A stretch of DNA of 64,000 nucleotides from Pantoea sp. alder81 (GCF_020179835.1 NZ_JAIUDA010000001.1:868001-932000); one strand, 5' to 3'; counted from the stretch's first letter, positions 15,923 to 25,284 are shown. The notes: generated from the sequence alone by a model not told the origin. A program made the numbers and translations.

Positions 15923-17679
15923 GCGAGATCTCCTTTTTGCAGGCGTTCGAGTTCCGCGAATACGCCAGCGTGGTCGCGCAATGCCTGCGGCGTCCCCGAT
16001 TCAACCACCCGCCCTTTCTCCAGCACGATGACTCGGTCAGCCGTAGCGGCGATCTCCGTATCGTGGGTGATGATCAAGCGTGCGCTATCCGGTAATGAGT
16101 CACCCAAAGCGGCAATCATCTTCTGTGCCGTCTGGCGATCCAGCGCCACAGTGGGTTCATCGAGAACCACTACGGCTGGCGCACTCAATACAGCACGTGC
16201 CATCGCAATACGCTGAATCTGCCCACCGGACAGCCCTTTTCCACCGTCGCCCAGGCGGTAATCATATTGCGCCGGCAATGAATGGATAAACGTGTCAGCC
16301 TGAGCCAGCTGTGCCGCTGCTTCAACCTCCGCCTGGCTGATACCCGAACGCGACAACAGGATATTTTCAGCAATCGAACCGGCAAACAGAGTGGGCCGCT
16401 GCGGGAGCCAGCCAATCTGCTGCTGCCATGCGGGAAGATCTAATGAAGAAAGATCCTTGCCATCAATGACGATGCGCCCTGAGTTGGGCGAGATAAAGCC
16501 CAGTAGCATTCGCGATAAGGTGGTTTTACCGGCACCGCTGGTGCCGACGATTGCCAGTGTTTCCCCGCTACGCAAAGTAAAGGAAACATCCGTGACACCG
16601 CCACCCTCTTCATACTGGTAGCTAACGCCTTCGACGTTGATTTCACGCGGTTTCGCCGGAAGCACGTCATGACCCTCTGGCGATTCAGGCGCTTCCGCAT
16701 TCAGGATCGCCAGTAAACCTTCCGTCGCGCCAATCGCATCCATACGGGCATGGTAATGCGTGCCCAAATCGCGCAGCGGACGGAAAAATTCCGGTGCCAG
16801 CAACAAGGCAAACAGCCCTGGCAGAAAGCCCATCTCGCCATAGAACAGACGGAATCCCACATACACCGCCACCATTGCGGTGCTGATGGTGGCAAAAAAT
16901 TCCAGCACCAATGATGAAAGGAATGCCAGTCGCAACACCTTCATGGTGGTCTGGCGATAGCTGTCCGAGATCGCCGCGATAATGTTCGCTTGCCGACGCG
17001 CCGCATTGCTCTGACGTAATGTTGTCAGGCCAGCAATCACATCAAAGAAGTGCGCACTCATCAGGCTGAGTTTGTGCCACTGCTTCAGGCTCATTTTCTC
17101 CGCGCCCTTTCCTACCACGATCATGAACAGCGGCACCAGCGGTGCGGTGATGAGCATGATCAAGCCGGAAACCCAATCAAAAGGAAAAAGCGCCACCAAA
17201 ATGGCAAGCGGCACAATGCCGATGATGATTTTTTGCGGAAGAAAACCGGAAAAATAGGCTTCGATAGCTTCGACGCCTTCGCCAAGCGAGCTGGCGATAC
17301 TGCCCGTACGTTGATTCTGGCTCCATGCCGGACCCAGTGTGGCGATGCGGTCTAACAACATGCCGCGCAGACCCTGGCGGATGCGCGCGGACGCTTCGAA
17401 TGCAAAGCCTTGACGCAGGATATCGATACCTGAGCGCAGTAACATCACAACCGGCAGCAATAAGAGATATGGCAACAGCGCAGTGAAGTTTTTACCGCCG
17501 AGGACAGCGTTACTGATCAGCCAGGCTAACAGCCAGCACTGTGCAATCATCAGTATGGCATTGAGCGCCGCCATACTGATGGACAGTGAAAATAACCCGC
17601 CCGCCTGGCGACGCAGGCTCGAAAGCCAACGTTCTGCCAGGCGGGCAGCTATTCTACCAGGAGGAGAGCTAGCAGACAT
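15919..17679 (-). CDS. cydD: CydD subunit of the heterodimeric CydDC ABC exporter
   Basis: The product has 586 residues with six membrane helices in the first 320 and an ABC ATPase behind them: GTSGAGKTTLS (Walker A), LSGGQIQR (signature) and APAVVVLDEPTVALD (Walker B). The family segment LSLMSAHFFDVIAGLTTLRQSNAARRQ lies in the cytoplasmic loop. It pairs with CydC to form the exporter needed for maturation of bd oxidase. The ATG at 17679 is 6 bases after the cydB stop and has only a weak ribosome binding site, which points to coupling with cydB translation. Confidence 0.92.
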   Translation of the reverse strand: MSASSPPGRIAARLAERWLSSLRRQAGGLFSLSISMAALNAILMIAQCWLLAWLISNAVLGGKNFTALLPYLLLLPVVMLLRSGIDILRQGFAFEASARIRQGLRGMLLDRIATLGPAWSQNQRTGSIASSLGEGVEAIEAYFSGFLPQKIIIGIVPLAILVALFPFDWVSGLIMLITAPLVPLFMIVVGKGAEKMSLKQWHKLSLMSAHFFDVIAGLTTLRQSNAARRQANIIAAISDSYRQTTMKVLRLAFLSSLVLEFFATISTAMVAVYVGFRLFYGEMGFLPGLFALLLAPEFFRPLRDLGTHYHARMDAIGATEGLLAILNAEAPESPEGHDVLPAKPREINVEGVSYQYEEGGGVTDVSFTLRSGETLAIVGTSGAGKTTLSRMLLGFISPNSGRIVIDGKDLSSLDLPAWQQQIGWLPQRPTLFAGSIAENILLSRSGISQAEVEAAAQLAQADTFIHSLPAQYDYRLGDGGKGLSGGQIQRIAMARAVLSAPAVVVLDEPTVALDRQTAQKMIAALGDSLPDSARLIITHDTEIAATADRVIVLEKGRVVESGTPQALRDHAGVFAELERLQKGDLA

Positions 17680-17685
17680 GATGTC

Positions 17686-18735
17686 TTAGTGACCCCCGTG
17701 ACCAACCAGCTTGGAGATACGGCCGCGGAATACCCAGATCTGATACCAGTTGTACATCAGCATTACCGGTACAAACCCACCCATGGTCATGGTGAAGGTA
17801 ATCAGCGAAACCTGTGGACTGGCGCCCGCCCAGATGGTCCAGGTGCCTGGCACAATCCATGGGAACATGGTCAGCAGCATACCAAAGCCCAGAATGAACG
17901 CAGCGCCATTGAACCACAACACCGCGGCGAAATCTTTGTCCTTCAGGGTGTCACGACGAACCTGGTCGATACACACCAGCGCAATCAGACCAAACAAGCC
18001 CCAGATCCAGAAGTGAGGACCAAACCATTTCGTACGTGCCCAGTCAAAGATCACTGCACTCCATACCCAGGTAATCACCACGGCGGCGATGGCTAGCCAG
18101 AAAATTACCGCGGTCCAGCGAGCAGCGTCCTGACGAATCGGTTCGTTTTTCTCGAAGCGAGCACGCACGAACAATACGCCAGCCAGCGTCATGGCGACAC
18201 AAGAAGCCACACCGGTCCAGATGGAGAAAGCGGAGATGAAGTTAAATGCGCCACCCACGTAGGTCGGAACACCCTGTGCAGGAGAATCCATCTGGAAACC
18301 TTGCAGCAATGCGCCCACGCACATTCCACCAAAGAAGGTGACGGCGAGGCTGGCGACGCCGAAGATGCCGTCTGAGAACTTCTGCCAGAATGGCGAAGCC
18401 AGATGACGGAACTCCAGTGCCACGGCGCGGGACATAATGCCCCAAAGCACCAGCGACATCGGAACCATCAGGTAGCTAAAGGCCGAACCGTACACAAACG
18501 GGAAGGTGCCGAACATAATACCGCCGGCGACAATCAGCCAGGTTTCATTGGCATCCCAGGTGCCGGCCATCGCCGACATAATGGCACCGCGCTCGTCATG
18601 GTCGCGGACGAAGAGCGAGAAGATCCCCGCCCCCAGGTCGGCACCATCCAGTGCGATATATAAAAGAACGCTGATACCAAATGCTAACCACCAGGCGATG
18701 ATCAGGAAGTGCTGAGTCGAGTTAAGCATGTCCAT
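17686..18735 (-). CDS. cydB: Cytochrome bd ubiquinol oxidase subunit II
   Basis: The product has 349 residues and about nine membrane helices, somewhat shorter than E. coli CydB (379). The family blocks YIALDGADLGAGI (residues about 26-38) and AGTWDANETWLIVAGG (about 55-70) are intact. CydB packs against CydA, binds a structural quinone in E. coli, and contributes to the oxidase in the inner membrane. GGGAG precedes ATG 18735 by 10 bases. The gap to cydA is 15 bases. No cydX-like micropeptide gene fits between cydB and cydD, which are only 6 bases apart. Confidence 0.93.
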   Translation of the reverse strand: MDMLNSTQHFLIIAWWLAFGISVLLYIALDGADLGAGIFSLFVRDHDERGAIMSAMAGTWDANETWLIVAGGIMFGTFPFVYGSAFSYLMVPMSLVLWGIMSRAVALEFRHLASPFWQKFSDGIFGVASLAVTFFGGMCVGALLQGFQMDSPAQGVPTYVGGAFNFISAFSIWTGVASCVAMTLAGVLFVRARFEKNEPIRQDAARWTAVIFWLAIAAVVITWVWSAVIFDWARTKWFGPHFWIWGLFGLIALVCIDQVRRDTLKDKDFAAVLWFNGAAFILGFGMLLTMFPWIVPGTWTIWAGASPQVSLITFTMTMGGFVPVMLMYNWYQIWVFRGRISKLVGHGGH

Positions 18736-18750
18736 GGATTTCTTCTCCCA

Positions 18751-20193
18751 TCAAACCGGACGGATATATTCAGGATGGTCAGCATGACCACTGGCAGGCA
18801 TATCAAGGTGACCTAAATGCTCGTGCCCTTCGCCCGGTATTTTGCTGGTCAAATCTGGTCCCATACGCACCACTTTTGCCAGGAACCAGATGGTGCCCGC
18901 CACCACAGCGGTTTCAAAGATAGCGAAGCCCACCAGCCAGAAGATCGCCAGACCCATGGTCATCGGGCTCATGCCGTCTTCGGTGCGCATCAGGCCATAT
19001 ACGATCCATGGCTGACGGCCAATTTCGCGCGTCCACCAGCCCGCAATCACTGCGATATAAGGCAGGACTACCATGATAACGGCCAGCGCCAGGAACAGCT
19101 TATTGCGCGGAGCCAGCTCAGTGGTCATGCGACGACGTGCAATCAGCCAGACGCCCCAAAGGCTAACCAGCAGCATGGCACCCGCAGCACCCGACATGGC
19201 GCGGAAGGCGTAGAACGGTAATACCACAGGCGGTTGCTGATCTTTCGGGAAGCTGTTCAGGCCCGTTACCGTACCGTTCCAGGTTTTGGTTTCAATCAGG
19301 CTTAAACCGTGCGGAATGTCGATTGACCATGCGAGGCCGGTGCCTTCTTTGTTTGGCCAACCCAGGATGTGCCAGGCACTGTTGACGTTACCCGCAGAAT
19401 CATAGGTATCGTAGTGCCCTTCCATCGCTGCCAGCGCGGCCGGTTTATGTTCCAGCGTGGCTTCACCCAGCACGTCACCCATATAGATCTGAACGGCGGC
19501 AACCACGGCCAGCGCCATCAGTGAATACTTCAGCGGCTTCAGGAACAGATCAACATGACGCTGTTTCAGGACATACCAGGCGCAGGTGGCCACCACGAAG
19601 CACAGCGAGAGCTCGAAGCTCGCCAGCAGCATATGCGGGAAAGCACTGCGCGCATTCGGGTTAAACAGTGCGGCCAGCCAGTCGGTCACAATAAAGATGC
19701 CGTTATGCAGCTCAACGCCAGTCGGTGTCTGCATCCAGGAGTTAGCCACCAGGATCCACATCGCAGAAAGCGTCGAAGAGAGCGCCACGTTAAAGGTCGC
19801 AAACAGGTGCATCCCTTTACTGATCTTGCCCCAGCCAAAGATCATCAGTCCGATAAAGCCGGCTTCATACATAAAGGCAGTGATGGTCTCATAGCCGAGC
19901 ACCTGACCAAAGAACGGGCCGGCAGCCTGCGAGAAGCGGCCATAAAGAATACCAAAGGCCATTTCCATGGTGACACCGGTTGCCACGCCAGCACCGAAGT
20001 TAACGATAAACAGCTTTTCAAAGAAGCGACACAGGCGATACCACTTCTCATCTTGCTTCCTGACCCACATCAGTTCAGAGATGAACAACAGTGCAGCCAG
20101 TCCAATGGTTAGCGGGGGAAAAATGATGTGAATAGATGAAATTAGCGCGAAGTCAATACGCGTGATCAGCGATGTAAGATCGTTACTTAACAT
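18751..20193 (-). CDS. cydA: Cytochrome bd ubiquinol oxidase subunit I, short Q-loop type
   Basis: The product has 480 residues from ATG 20193 (GAAGAT upstream; the longer frame to 20235 adds an unlikely lysine-rich leader). It oxidises ubiquinol and reduces oxygen to water, conserving energy without proton pumping. Visible hallmarks are the haem-ligand His22 (SSIHIIFPPLT), the acidic pair region ETITAFMYEAGFIGLMIFGW, and the motif REIGRQPWIVYG. Between helices 6 and 7 the Q-loop runs only through IDIPHGLSLIETKTW...DQQPPVVLPFYAF, without the long C-terminal insertion of E. coli CydA. It therefore belongs to the short-loop (CIO-like) branch. It is first in the cydABDC operon. Confidence 0.92.
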   Translation of the reverse strand: MLSNDLTSLITRIDFALISSIHIIFPPLTIGLAALLFISELMWVRKQDEKWYRLCRFFEKLFIVNFGAGVATGVTMEMAFGILYGRFSQAAGPFFGQVLGYETITAFMYEAGFIGLMIFGWGKISKGMHLFATFNVALSSTLSAMWILVANSWMQTPTGVELHNGIFIVTDWLAALFNPNARSAFPHMLLASFELSLCFVVATCAWYVLKQRHVDLFLKPLKYSLMALAVVAAVQIYMGDVLGEATLEHKPAALAAMEGHYDTYDSAGNVNSAWHILGWPNKEGTGLAWSIDIPHGLSLIETKTWNGTVTGLNSFPKDQQPPVVLPFYAFRAMSGAAGAMLLVSLWGVWLIARRRMTTELAPRNKLFLALAVIMVVLPYIAVIAGWWTREIGRQPWIVYGLMRTEDGMSPMTMGLAIFWLVGFAIFETAVVAGTIWFLAKVVRMGPDLTSKIPGEGHEHLGHLDMPASGHADHPEYIRPV

Positions 20194-20604
20194 GACTATC
20201 TTCTTTTTTTGAGTGACCGAGTTAGTTAACGGCAATCCAGCGCCGTTTCACATGTTATGGAGTGAGATGAAGCAAGCTCGTGCATAACAAGTTGAAATCG
20301 GTACCGCACTGTCGTCTTTCTCTTAACTACGAGCAACAACCACAGTTTATTTTCCAGACAGGTGACGACTGGAAAATAGGATATTCACTTCGGCGTTCGT
20401 TCCGGAGAAAGAACGGGGAAAATAAATCATGATTGTTAACGAAATGTCTGTCGATAACACTTGCAGGCGTAGGTATCGACACGGCTCGTAATAAGAATTT
20501 TTCTGTAAATTATTCTATATTTTCGTTTACACAAAGGCATCCTAATTAAAGGGGTAACTTGTAACAAAAAGAAAAAATTCGCTGTATAAATGAATGATTT
20601 TCAT

Positions 20605-20619
20605 GTGAATTAAATGTAA
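20605..20619. promoter_or_regulatory. ArcA-like binding site upstream of cydA
   Basis: GTGAATTAAATGTAA agrees with the ArcA-P consensus GTTAATTAAATGTTA at 13 of 15 positions. A weaker related sequence (GTTAATTTATGAAT) follows about 22 bases on. It lies 26 bases from the FNR box. ArcA activates cydAB in E. coli, so the pairing is plausible. Confidence 0.45.
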
Positions 20620-20645
20620 TCAGGCAGTTAATTTATGAATAATCT

Positions 20646-20659
20646 TTGATTTTTATCAA
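20646..20659. promoter_or_regulatory. Perfect FNR box upstream of cydA
   Basis: TTGATTTTTATCAA is an exact match to the FNR consensus TTGAT-N4-ATCAA. It lies about 450 bases upstream of the cydA ATG in the leader of the cydABDC operon, so it implies oxygen-dependent control from a distal promoter. Confidence 0.65.
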
Positions 20660-21165
20660 CTTAATTCAAGGTTTTAGCGGGGTTTTGAGCGTTAATCATG
20701 TTGCATTGAAGGGAGAAATCATCAGCGTTCATCCCGCAATGATGCGATTATCTTATTATTTAGCAGGGTTACAATTACCGTAGACATACGGTCAACATCA
20801 ATAATACGGAATTTTAACAAGCATTGAGTTATTGTATTTTAATAACAGCTCGAGCGATTTAATTTAACAAACAAAAAACAATTATCACTTTCAGAACACT
20901 TAATTCCTGCGCCTTTAAATCTTTAAAAATCTCGCTATTAAATATACCGACTCGTAACATTAAAGACACACCGTGCGCACACTTGTCACATTAATAATGA
21001 ATTAGCCGACATTAATTTAAGGCAAATAAGGGGCTGGCCAGGCAGTGTGAGTGGAAGCATGAAGTTACGCGTGGAAACGAAGAGTTTTGCGAGCGAATGG
21101 AAAATGCCGGCAACCCATAAAGTTGTCAGCACAGGAGAACGTCAGCGTGCAGGGTATTTCGTGTT

Positions 21166-22236
21166 TTAGCGTGAGGCTGGAATGGCGACCCGTCCGTCAA
21201 ATAACAGTCGTGCCGTGCGTATCAAGCCGCTTTGCGTCACCTTCCCTGCCTCATCACAGGTCAGCATCACGCTAATCTCGCCGCTGGGATGCTCTACCGC
21301 CAGACGCTGCTGCCTGGCATCGGTAATCTGCGCGATTCCCTGCGTCACGGAACCGGGGATCAGGCAGGCTGTGGCCACACTCACCGCACCCAGTACACCA
21401 ATAGAAGCGTGACAGCGATGGGGAATAAATGTCCGCGTGGAGAGTGCACCGCCATTAGCGGGTGGCGCAATCAAAGTCATTTTCGGCACGGTTCGTTTGG
21501 TCACATCTCCAAGGTTCATCAGCGGACCGGCTTGCAGGCGGATGGATTCCAGACGGGCTTTTAACCCGGCGTTGCTTTCCAGCTGCTCGCGGGTTTCCTG
21601 TCCAGTGCATCCCACATCCTCAGCACGCAGGATCACCACGGGCATACCGTTATCAATGCAGGTCACCTCAATCCCGTCAAAACGATTACGCGCCTCTCCG
21701 GTCGGCAACAGCGATCCGCAGCTGGAACCGGCGATATCCTCGAATTGCAGAATTTGCTCTGCGCCAAAACCGGGCACGCCGTCTATCTGCGTATCGCCCT
21801 GATATTCCACCATGCCATCAGGCGTGGCGAGTTGCGCCACCGCGATTTGCCCGGTGTTGACCATAAAGATGCGCACGCGCGTGATGTCATCCTGCGCGCT
21901 TATCAGGCCTTTCTCTATTGCAAAGGGCGCCACCGCGGCAAGGATATTGCCACAGTTCTGTCCATAATCGACCACCGCTTTATCCACGTTAACCTGTGCA
22001 AACAGGTAATCGACATCCGCATCAGGCCGCGTCGAAGGTGAGATAATCGCGACTTTGCTGGTCAGCGGATCGGCTCCGCCAATGCCATCAATTTGACGGG
22101 GATCCGGTGAACCCATGACGGCCAGCAACACGCGGTCTCGCTGCGGTCCCGCTTCCGGCAGATCGCTGGCAAGGAAACAGGCGGCTTTAGAGGTGCCGCC
22201 TCGCATCAACACGCAGGGTATCAGCGTCTGTTTCAT
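21166..22236 (-). CDS. galD: 4-oxalomesaconate tautomerase-like protein (GalD, PrpF family)
   Basis: The product has 356 residues of the PrpF-like fold. It starts MKQTLIPCVLMRGGTSKAACF, and the RGGTSK motif near residues 12-17 is the family mark. GalD of Pseudomonas putida converts the keto to the enol form of 4-oxalomesaconate in gallate breakdown. It is the third gene of a tightly coupled operon galB-galC-galD; its ATG overlaps the galC stop by 4 bases. The order and company make a tautomerase role much more likely than the methylcitrate-pathway isomerase PrpF. The protein acts in the cytoplasm. Confidence 0.82.
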   Translation of the reverse strand: MKQTLIPCVLMRGGTSKAACFLASDLPEAGPQRDRVLLAVMGSPDPRQIDGIGGADPLTSKVAIISPSTRPDADVDYLFAQVNVDKAVVDYGQNCGNILAAVAPFAIEKGLISAQDDITRVRIFMVNTGQIAVAQLATPDGMVEYQGDTQIDGVPGFGAEQILQFEDIAGSSCGSLLPTGEARNRFDGIEVTCIDNGMPVVILRAEDVGCTGQETREQLESNAGLKARLESIRLQAGPLMNLGDVTKRTVPKMTLIAPPANGGALSTRTFIPHRCHASIGVLGAVSVATACLIPGSVTQGIAQITDARQQRLAVEHPSGEISVMLTCDEAGKVTQSGLIRTARLLFDGRVAIPASR

Positions 22237-22955
22237 AACGTACTCTTTTGCAAGGCATCCAGTGAATCGACATAGCGCAATCCCTTCTCCGCTAATGTGC
22301 CACGCATCTGATAAATATCCAGCCCAAGTTCCCCGGCAGCCAGTCTTACTCGTTTACTCTCCTCATTGGCGACCCGCTGTTGGGTTGCCTTGGCAACGGT
22401 GTTCGCATCCGCTCGCGGCACAATCACCACGCCGTCGTCATCGGCGACCACAATATCGCCGGGATACACCAGCTGGCCGGCACAGATAATTGGCACGTTC
22501 ACCGAGCCCAGCGTGGCTTTTACCGTTCCCTGAGCAAACACCGCTCGCGACCAGACCGGGAAACCCATTTCACGCAGGGTCTGGCTGTCACGGATACCGA
22601 TATCACCCACCAGCGCCACTACGCCGCGCGCTTTAAGCGAGGTGGCCAGCAGATCACCGAAAAAGCCGTCATGGCAATCCGAGGTCGGCGCCACCAGCAG
22701 CACATCGCCCGGCCGACACTGTTCCACGGCCACATGAAACATCCAGTTATCACCGGGAGAAACCAGCACCGTGACGGCACTGCCGGCGATCGAGCTGCCC
22801 TGCTGGATCGGCCGTATCCGCACATCAAGCAGACCTTGCCGCTGTTGCGCTTCGTGGACGGTCGCCACTCCGGCGTGAGCAAACTGCGCAATCAGAGCAG
22901 AATCGGCCCGCTCAATCTGCGTGACAACGATGCCTTTCTGGTTCACCGCGATCAT
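22233..22955 (-). CDS. galC: 4-carboxy-4-hydroxy-2-oxoadipate aldolase-like protein (GalC/RraA fold)
   Basis: The product has 240 residues of the class II pyruvate-aldolase family with the RraA fold. The segment VALVGDIGIRDSQTLREMGFPVWSRAVFAQG contains the Arg-Asp pair (near residues 120-125) that binds substrate and metal in HMG/CHA aldolases. LVYPGDIVVADDDGVVIVP near 165-185 is equally typical. The enzyme splits 4-carboxy-4-hydroxy-2-oxoadipate to pyruvate and oxaloacetate and often also decarboxylates oxaloacetate. It overlaps galB upstream and galD downstream by 4 bases each. Confidence 0.85.
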   Translation of the reverse strand: MIAVNQKGIVVTQIERADSALIAQFAHAGVATVHEAQQRQGLLDVRIRPIQQGSSIAGSAVTVLVSPGDNWMFHVAVEQCRPGDVLLVAPTSDCHDGFFGDLLATSLKARGVVALVGDIGIRDSQTLREMGFPVWSRAVFAQGTVKATLGSVNVPIICAGQLVYPGDIVVADDDGVVIVPRADANTVAKATQQRVANEESKRVRLAAGELGLDIYQMRGTLAEKGLRYVDSLDALQKSTL

Positions 22956-23689
22956 GAGAGATCCTCCGTTACCCGTGGGAACAGGCTTTGATAGCCTTCG
23001 CCGTGGGTGATGACACGCGTCGAAGCAATCCCCGTATTACGTTTGGCCTGAACACCGCGCTGCAATGCCACGCGGGTGTAGTATTCCCACAGGTGTTCCT
23101 GACCGGCCATACACTGAATCGCCTGGTATTTCTTTTCCCAAACCGGGGTGATATCCAGCAGCACATCCGGTTTCCACAAGCATTGTTCAGGTTGATGCGG
23201 TTCAAAACAGTAAACCGGCGGTGCGCCGATAATCGGTTCTCCCGGACGATACCCTTCTGCCTGCGCAATGATGCGCGCTTCCTGCGTAAGATTTGCCGCC
23301 AGTGGATGATCGTAGTTATAAGGATCGGCAATCGAGTGCGTCAGAACAAAGTGTGGCTGCACGCGGCGAAACACATCGGCCAGGCGGAACAGCGTTTCCT
23401 TATCTGCGCGTAGGGGATAATCGCCAAGATCGAAGAACTCAATGCTCGCACCTAACACATCCGCTGCCCGTTCGGCCTCGGCCTGTCGATGCTGCTTCAC
23501 GGTCTGCTCGGTCATGTTGCCTTTGCGCCACAGTTTTGCCGACTCACCGCGCTCCCCGTAAGAGAGGCAGACAACGTGTACGTCATAGCCGCTCGCACTG
23601 TGTAAAGCGATGGCACCGCCTGCGCGCCAGACAAAGTCAGCTGAATGGGCACTGACCACCAGAGCACTCTTTTTCACTGCGTTTTCCAT
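22952..23689 (-). CDS. galB: 4-oxalomesaconate hydratase-like protein (GalB, PIG-L/LmbE fold)
   Basis: The product has 245 residues from ATG 23689, which has AGGGG 7 bases upstream; the longer frame to 23734 is not supported. The N-terminus SALVVSAHSADFVWRAGGAIALHSASGYDVHVVCLSYGERGES is that of PIG-L-type zinc proteins, with the usual HxDD metal motif replaced by HSADF as in the GalB branch. LTHSIADPYNYDHPLAA near residues 120-136 provides further His/Asp ligands. GalB of P. putida hydrates 4-oxalomesaconate to 4-carboxy-4-hydroxy-2-oxoadipate. It is the first gene of galBCD, divergent from the LysR gene. Confidence 0.85.
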   Translation of the reverse strand: MENAVKKSALVVSAHSADFVWRAGGAIALHSASGYDVHVVCLSYGERGESAKLWRKGNMTEQTVKQHRQAEAERAADVLGASIEFFDLGDYPLRADKETLFRLADVFRRVQPHFVLTHSIADPYNYDHPLAANLTQEARIIAQAEGYRPGEPIIGAPPVYCFEPHQPEQCLWKPDVLLDITPVWEKKYQAIQCMAGQEHLWEYYTRVALQRGVQAKRNTGIASTRVITHGEGYQSLFPRVTEDLS

Positions 23690-23818
23690 TGTGTTCCCCT
23701 TCTGTTGCGTTTTTTTCATCCTGACACGCAGCATCCAGGCCGAATAATGCCTTTCATTGTACGAGCTATGATTTTTATTTATGTTGTGATCACTATCAGA
23801 GGATCAGGAGCAGAAGGC
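23690..23818. promoter_or_regulatory. Divergent promoter region between galB and the LysR regulator
   Basis: These 129 bases contain a GTGATCAC palindrome at about 23786-23793 within an AT-rich stretch, as expected for a LysR-type control region that serves both directions. Exact promoter elements were not assigned. Confidence 0.4.
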
Positions 23819-25048
23819 ATGCTGGAAAGTGAAGACGGTAACCACATTAAAATCATGCAGCTAAGGTCACTTTGTATGATTGCCGAACGGGGAACTGTCT
23901 CGGAAGCTGCAGGAGATTTATTTCGCACGCAATCGGCAGTAACGCGATCGATACGTGATCTGGAACACACTCTGGCGACGCCTTTGTTTGAACGTCATGC
24001 CAGCGGGATGCTGCTTACCGAGAAGGGAAAATGCGTGCTGCCCCGCGCCCAGCGCGCCCTTCAGGAACTCAAACAGATACCCGCACTTCTCGCCCGGTTT
24101 AAACAGCGCGAATCTATGCGTGATGACGCCGAACCGATTTGGTTGTTCAACGTCAGACGCCTGCAGATATTTTTACGGCTGTTTCATTTGCAGCACACGC
24201 AAAGCGTGGCCAGCTCGCTGGATATCAGCCAGCCCGCCGTCAGTGCCGCGCTCAAGGTGCTGGAGAAAGGAGCCAATATTGTGCTGTTCCAGCGCTCCCC
24301 GCGAGGTATGCAGCCGACGGCCGCCGCACGTGAAATGGCGCCACATGTCAGCCGCGCCCTGAATGAAATTCGCCATATCCCGGAAGATCTTGCCGCACAG
24401 CAAGGGGTTTTGCAGGGCACCGTGCATATTGGTGCCCTGCCATTGTGTCGCAGTGTGTTATTGCCCCGCGCGATCACCCGCCTGGTGACGGCACATCCGG
24501 CGATCAAGGTCGTGACCAATGAAAGTGCCTTTAGCACGCTGATTACCGAACTCCGCGCAGGCGACGTTGACCTGATTGTCGGTGCCTTGCGTCATGACAG
24601 CAACGTCACTGATATCGATAATCGCCGACTGTTTAGCGAAGAACTGGTGCTGCTCGCCAGGCCACAACACCCGTTAGCCGGTCGAACGTTAACCGCTGCC
24701 GATCTCGCCGACACACAGTGGATTCTGCCACGTGAAAACAGCCCGGCCCGCCATCTGTTAGAACACGCCCTTGCCACGTTGCACATTCCGGCACCCAAAC
24801 CCGTGGTGGAGAGCGGTGACCTGGCGATCGTGCGCGGCTTATTAATGGACTCCGACATGGTGGCAGCCGTGTCATGGCACCAACTGGAGTACGAATTGAA
24901 GTCGGGCACGCTCAAACCTTTATCCTTCACTCTGCCCGATACGCATCGTGATATTGGCATCACATTGCGCGCGGGTGCGCTGCATTCCCCGGCCACGCTG
25001 GCACTGATTAAGTGCATCAACGCCGAAGCTCATACAACAGCGACCTAA
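23819..25048 (+). CDS. LysR-type regulator with two tandem N-terminal HTH domains
   Basis: The product has 409 residues from ATG 23819 (AGGAGCAGAAGGC upstream). The open frame reaches back to 23645, but that part overlaps galB. Two LysR-like winged helices are visible. The first spans about residues 13-75 (LRSLCMIAERGTVSEAAGDLFRTQSAVTRSIRDLEHTL). The second spans about 114-176 (LQIFLRLFHLQHTQSVASSLDISQPAVSAALKVLEK). The co-inducer domain follows from about 190. A normal LysR protein has one HTH and about 300 residues, so this is an extended form. By position it should control galBCD leftward and the permease-dioxygenase genes rightward, with an aromatic acid or ring-cleavage product as inducer. 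Confidence 0.85.
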   Translation: MLESEDGNHIKIMQLRSLCMIAERGTVSEAAGDLFRTQSAVTRSIRDLEHTLATPLFERHASGMLLTEKGKCVLPRAQRALQELKQIPALLARFKQRESMRDDAEPIWLFNVRRLQIFLRLFHLQHTQSVASSLDISQPAVSAALKVLEKGANIVLFQRSPRGMQPTAAAREMAPHVSRALNEIRHIPEDLAAQQGVLQGTVHIGALPLCRSVLLPRAITRLVTAHPAIKVVTNESAFSTLITELRAGDVDLIVGALRHDSNVTDIDNRRLFSEELVLLARPQHPLAGRTLTAADLADTQWILPRENSPARHLLEHALATLHIPAPKPVVESGDLAIVRGLLMDSDMVAAVSWHQLEYELKSGTLKPLSFTLPDTHRDIGITLRAGALHSPATLALIKCINAEAHTTAT

Positions 25049-25284
25049 ACGAAATTCATACAATGTTAGTACGCCGTTTACCCATACCCCCTTTCCACCG
25101 GGCAGCACAAACCCGCATTTACACCGTGGATTATGACAACTCGCTCACAATATAAACGTAACTCATACCGCTAAAAGCCTTTTTTGACAGACAGCCTGCG
25201 GCACGGTGCTTACCGTGGAGCTGGATGAGTTAATCATGACTTGTCATTCAATAGACTTTGCGTGCCCGTAGAGAGAGCGAACGT

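Larger units (their letters stand above)
20194..21165. other. Long AT-rich leader region of the cyd operon
   Basis: This is a 972-bp stretch without a convincing gene between cydA and the stop codon of galD, both on the minus strand. Its base composition is strikingly AT-rich from about 20500 to 21030. It holds a perfect FNR box (20646-20659) and an ArcA-like site (20605-20619). An open frame at 21087-21275 runs over the start of galD and looks like a shadow. The length suggests several promoters, as for E. coli cydA; a small RNA cannot be excluded. Confidence 0.5.

Noticed and set aside
21087-21275. Open frame of 62 codons upstream of and across the end of galD.
   Set aside because: It overlaps the well-supported galD in the opposite direction and has no family features.
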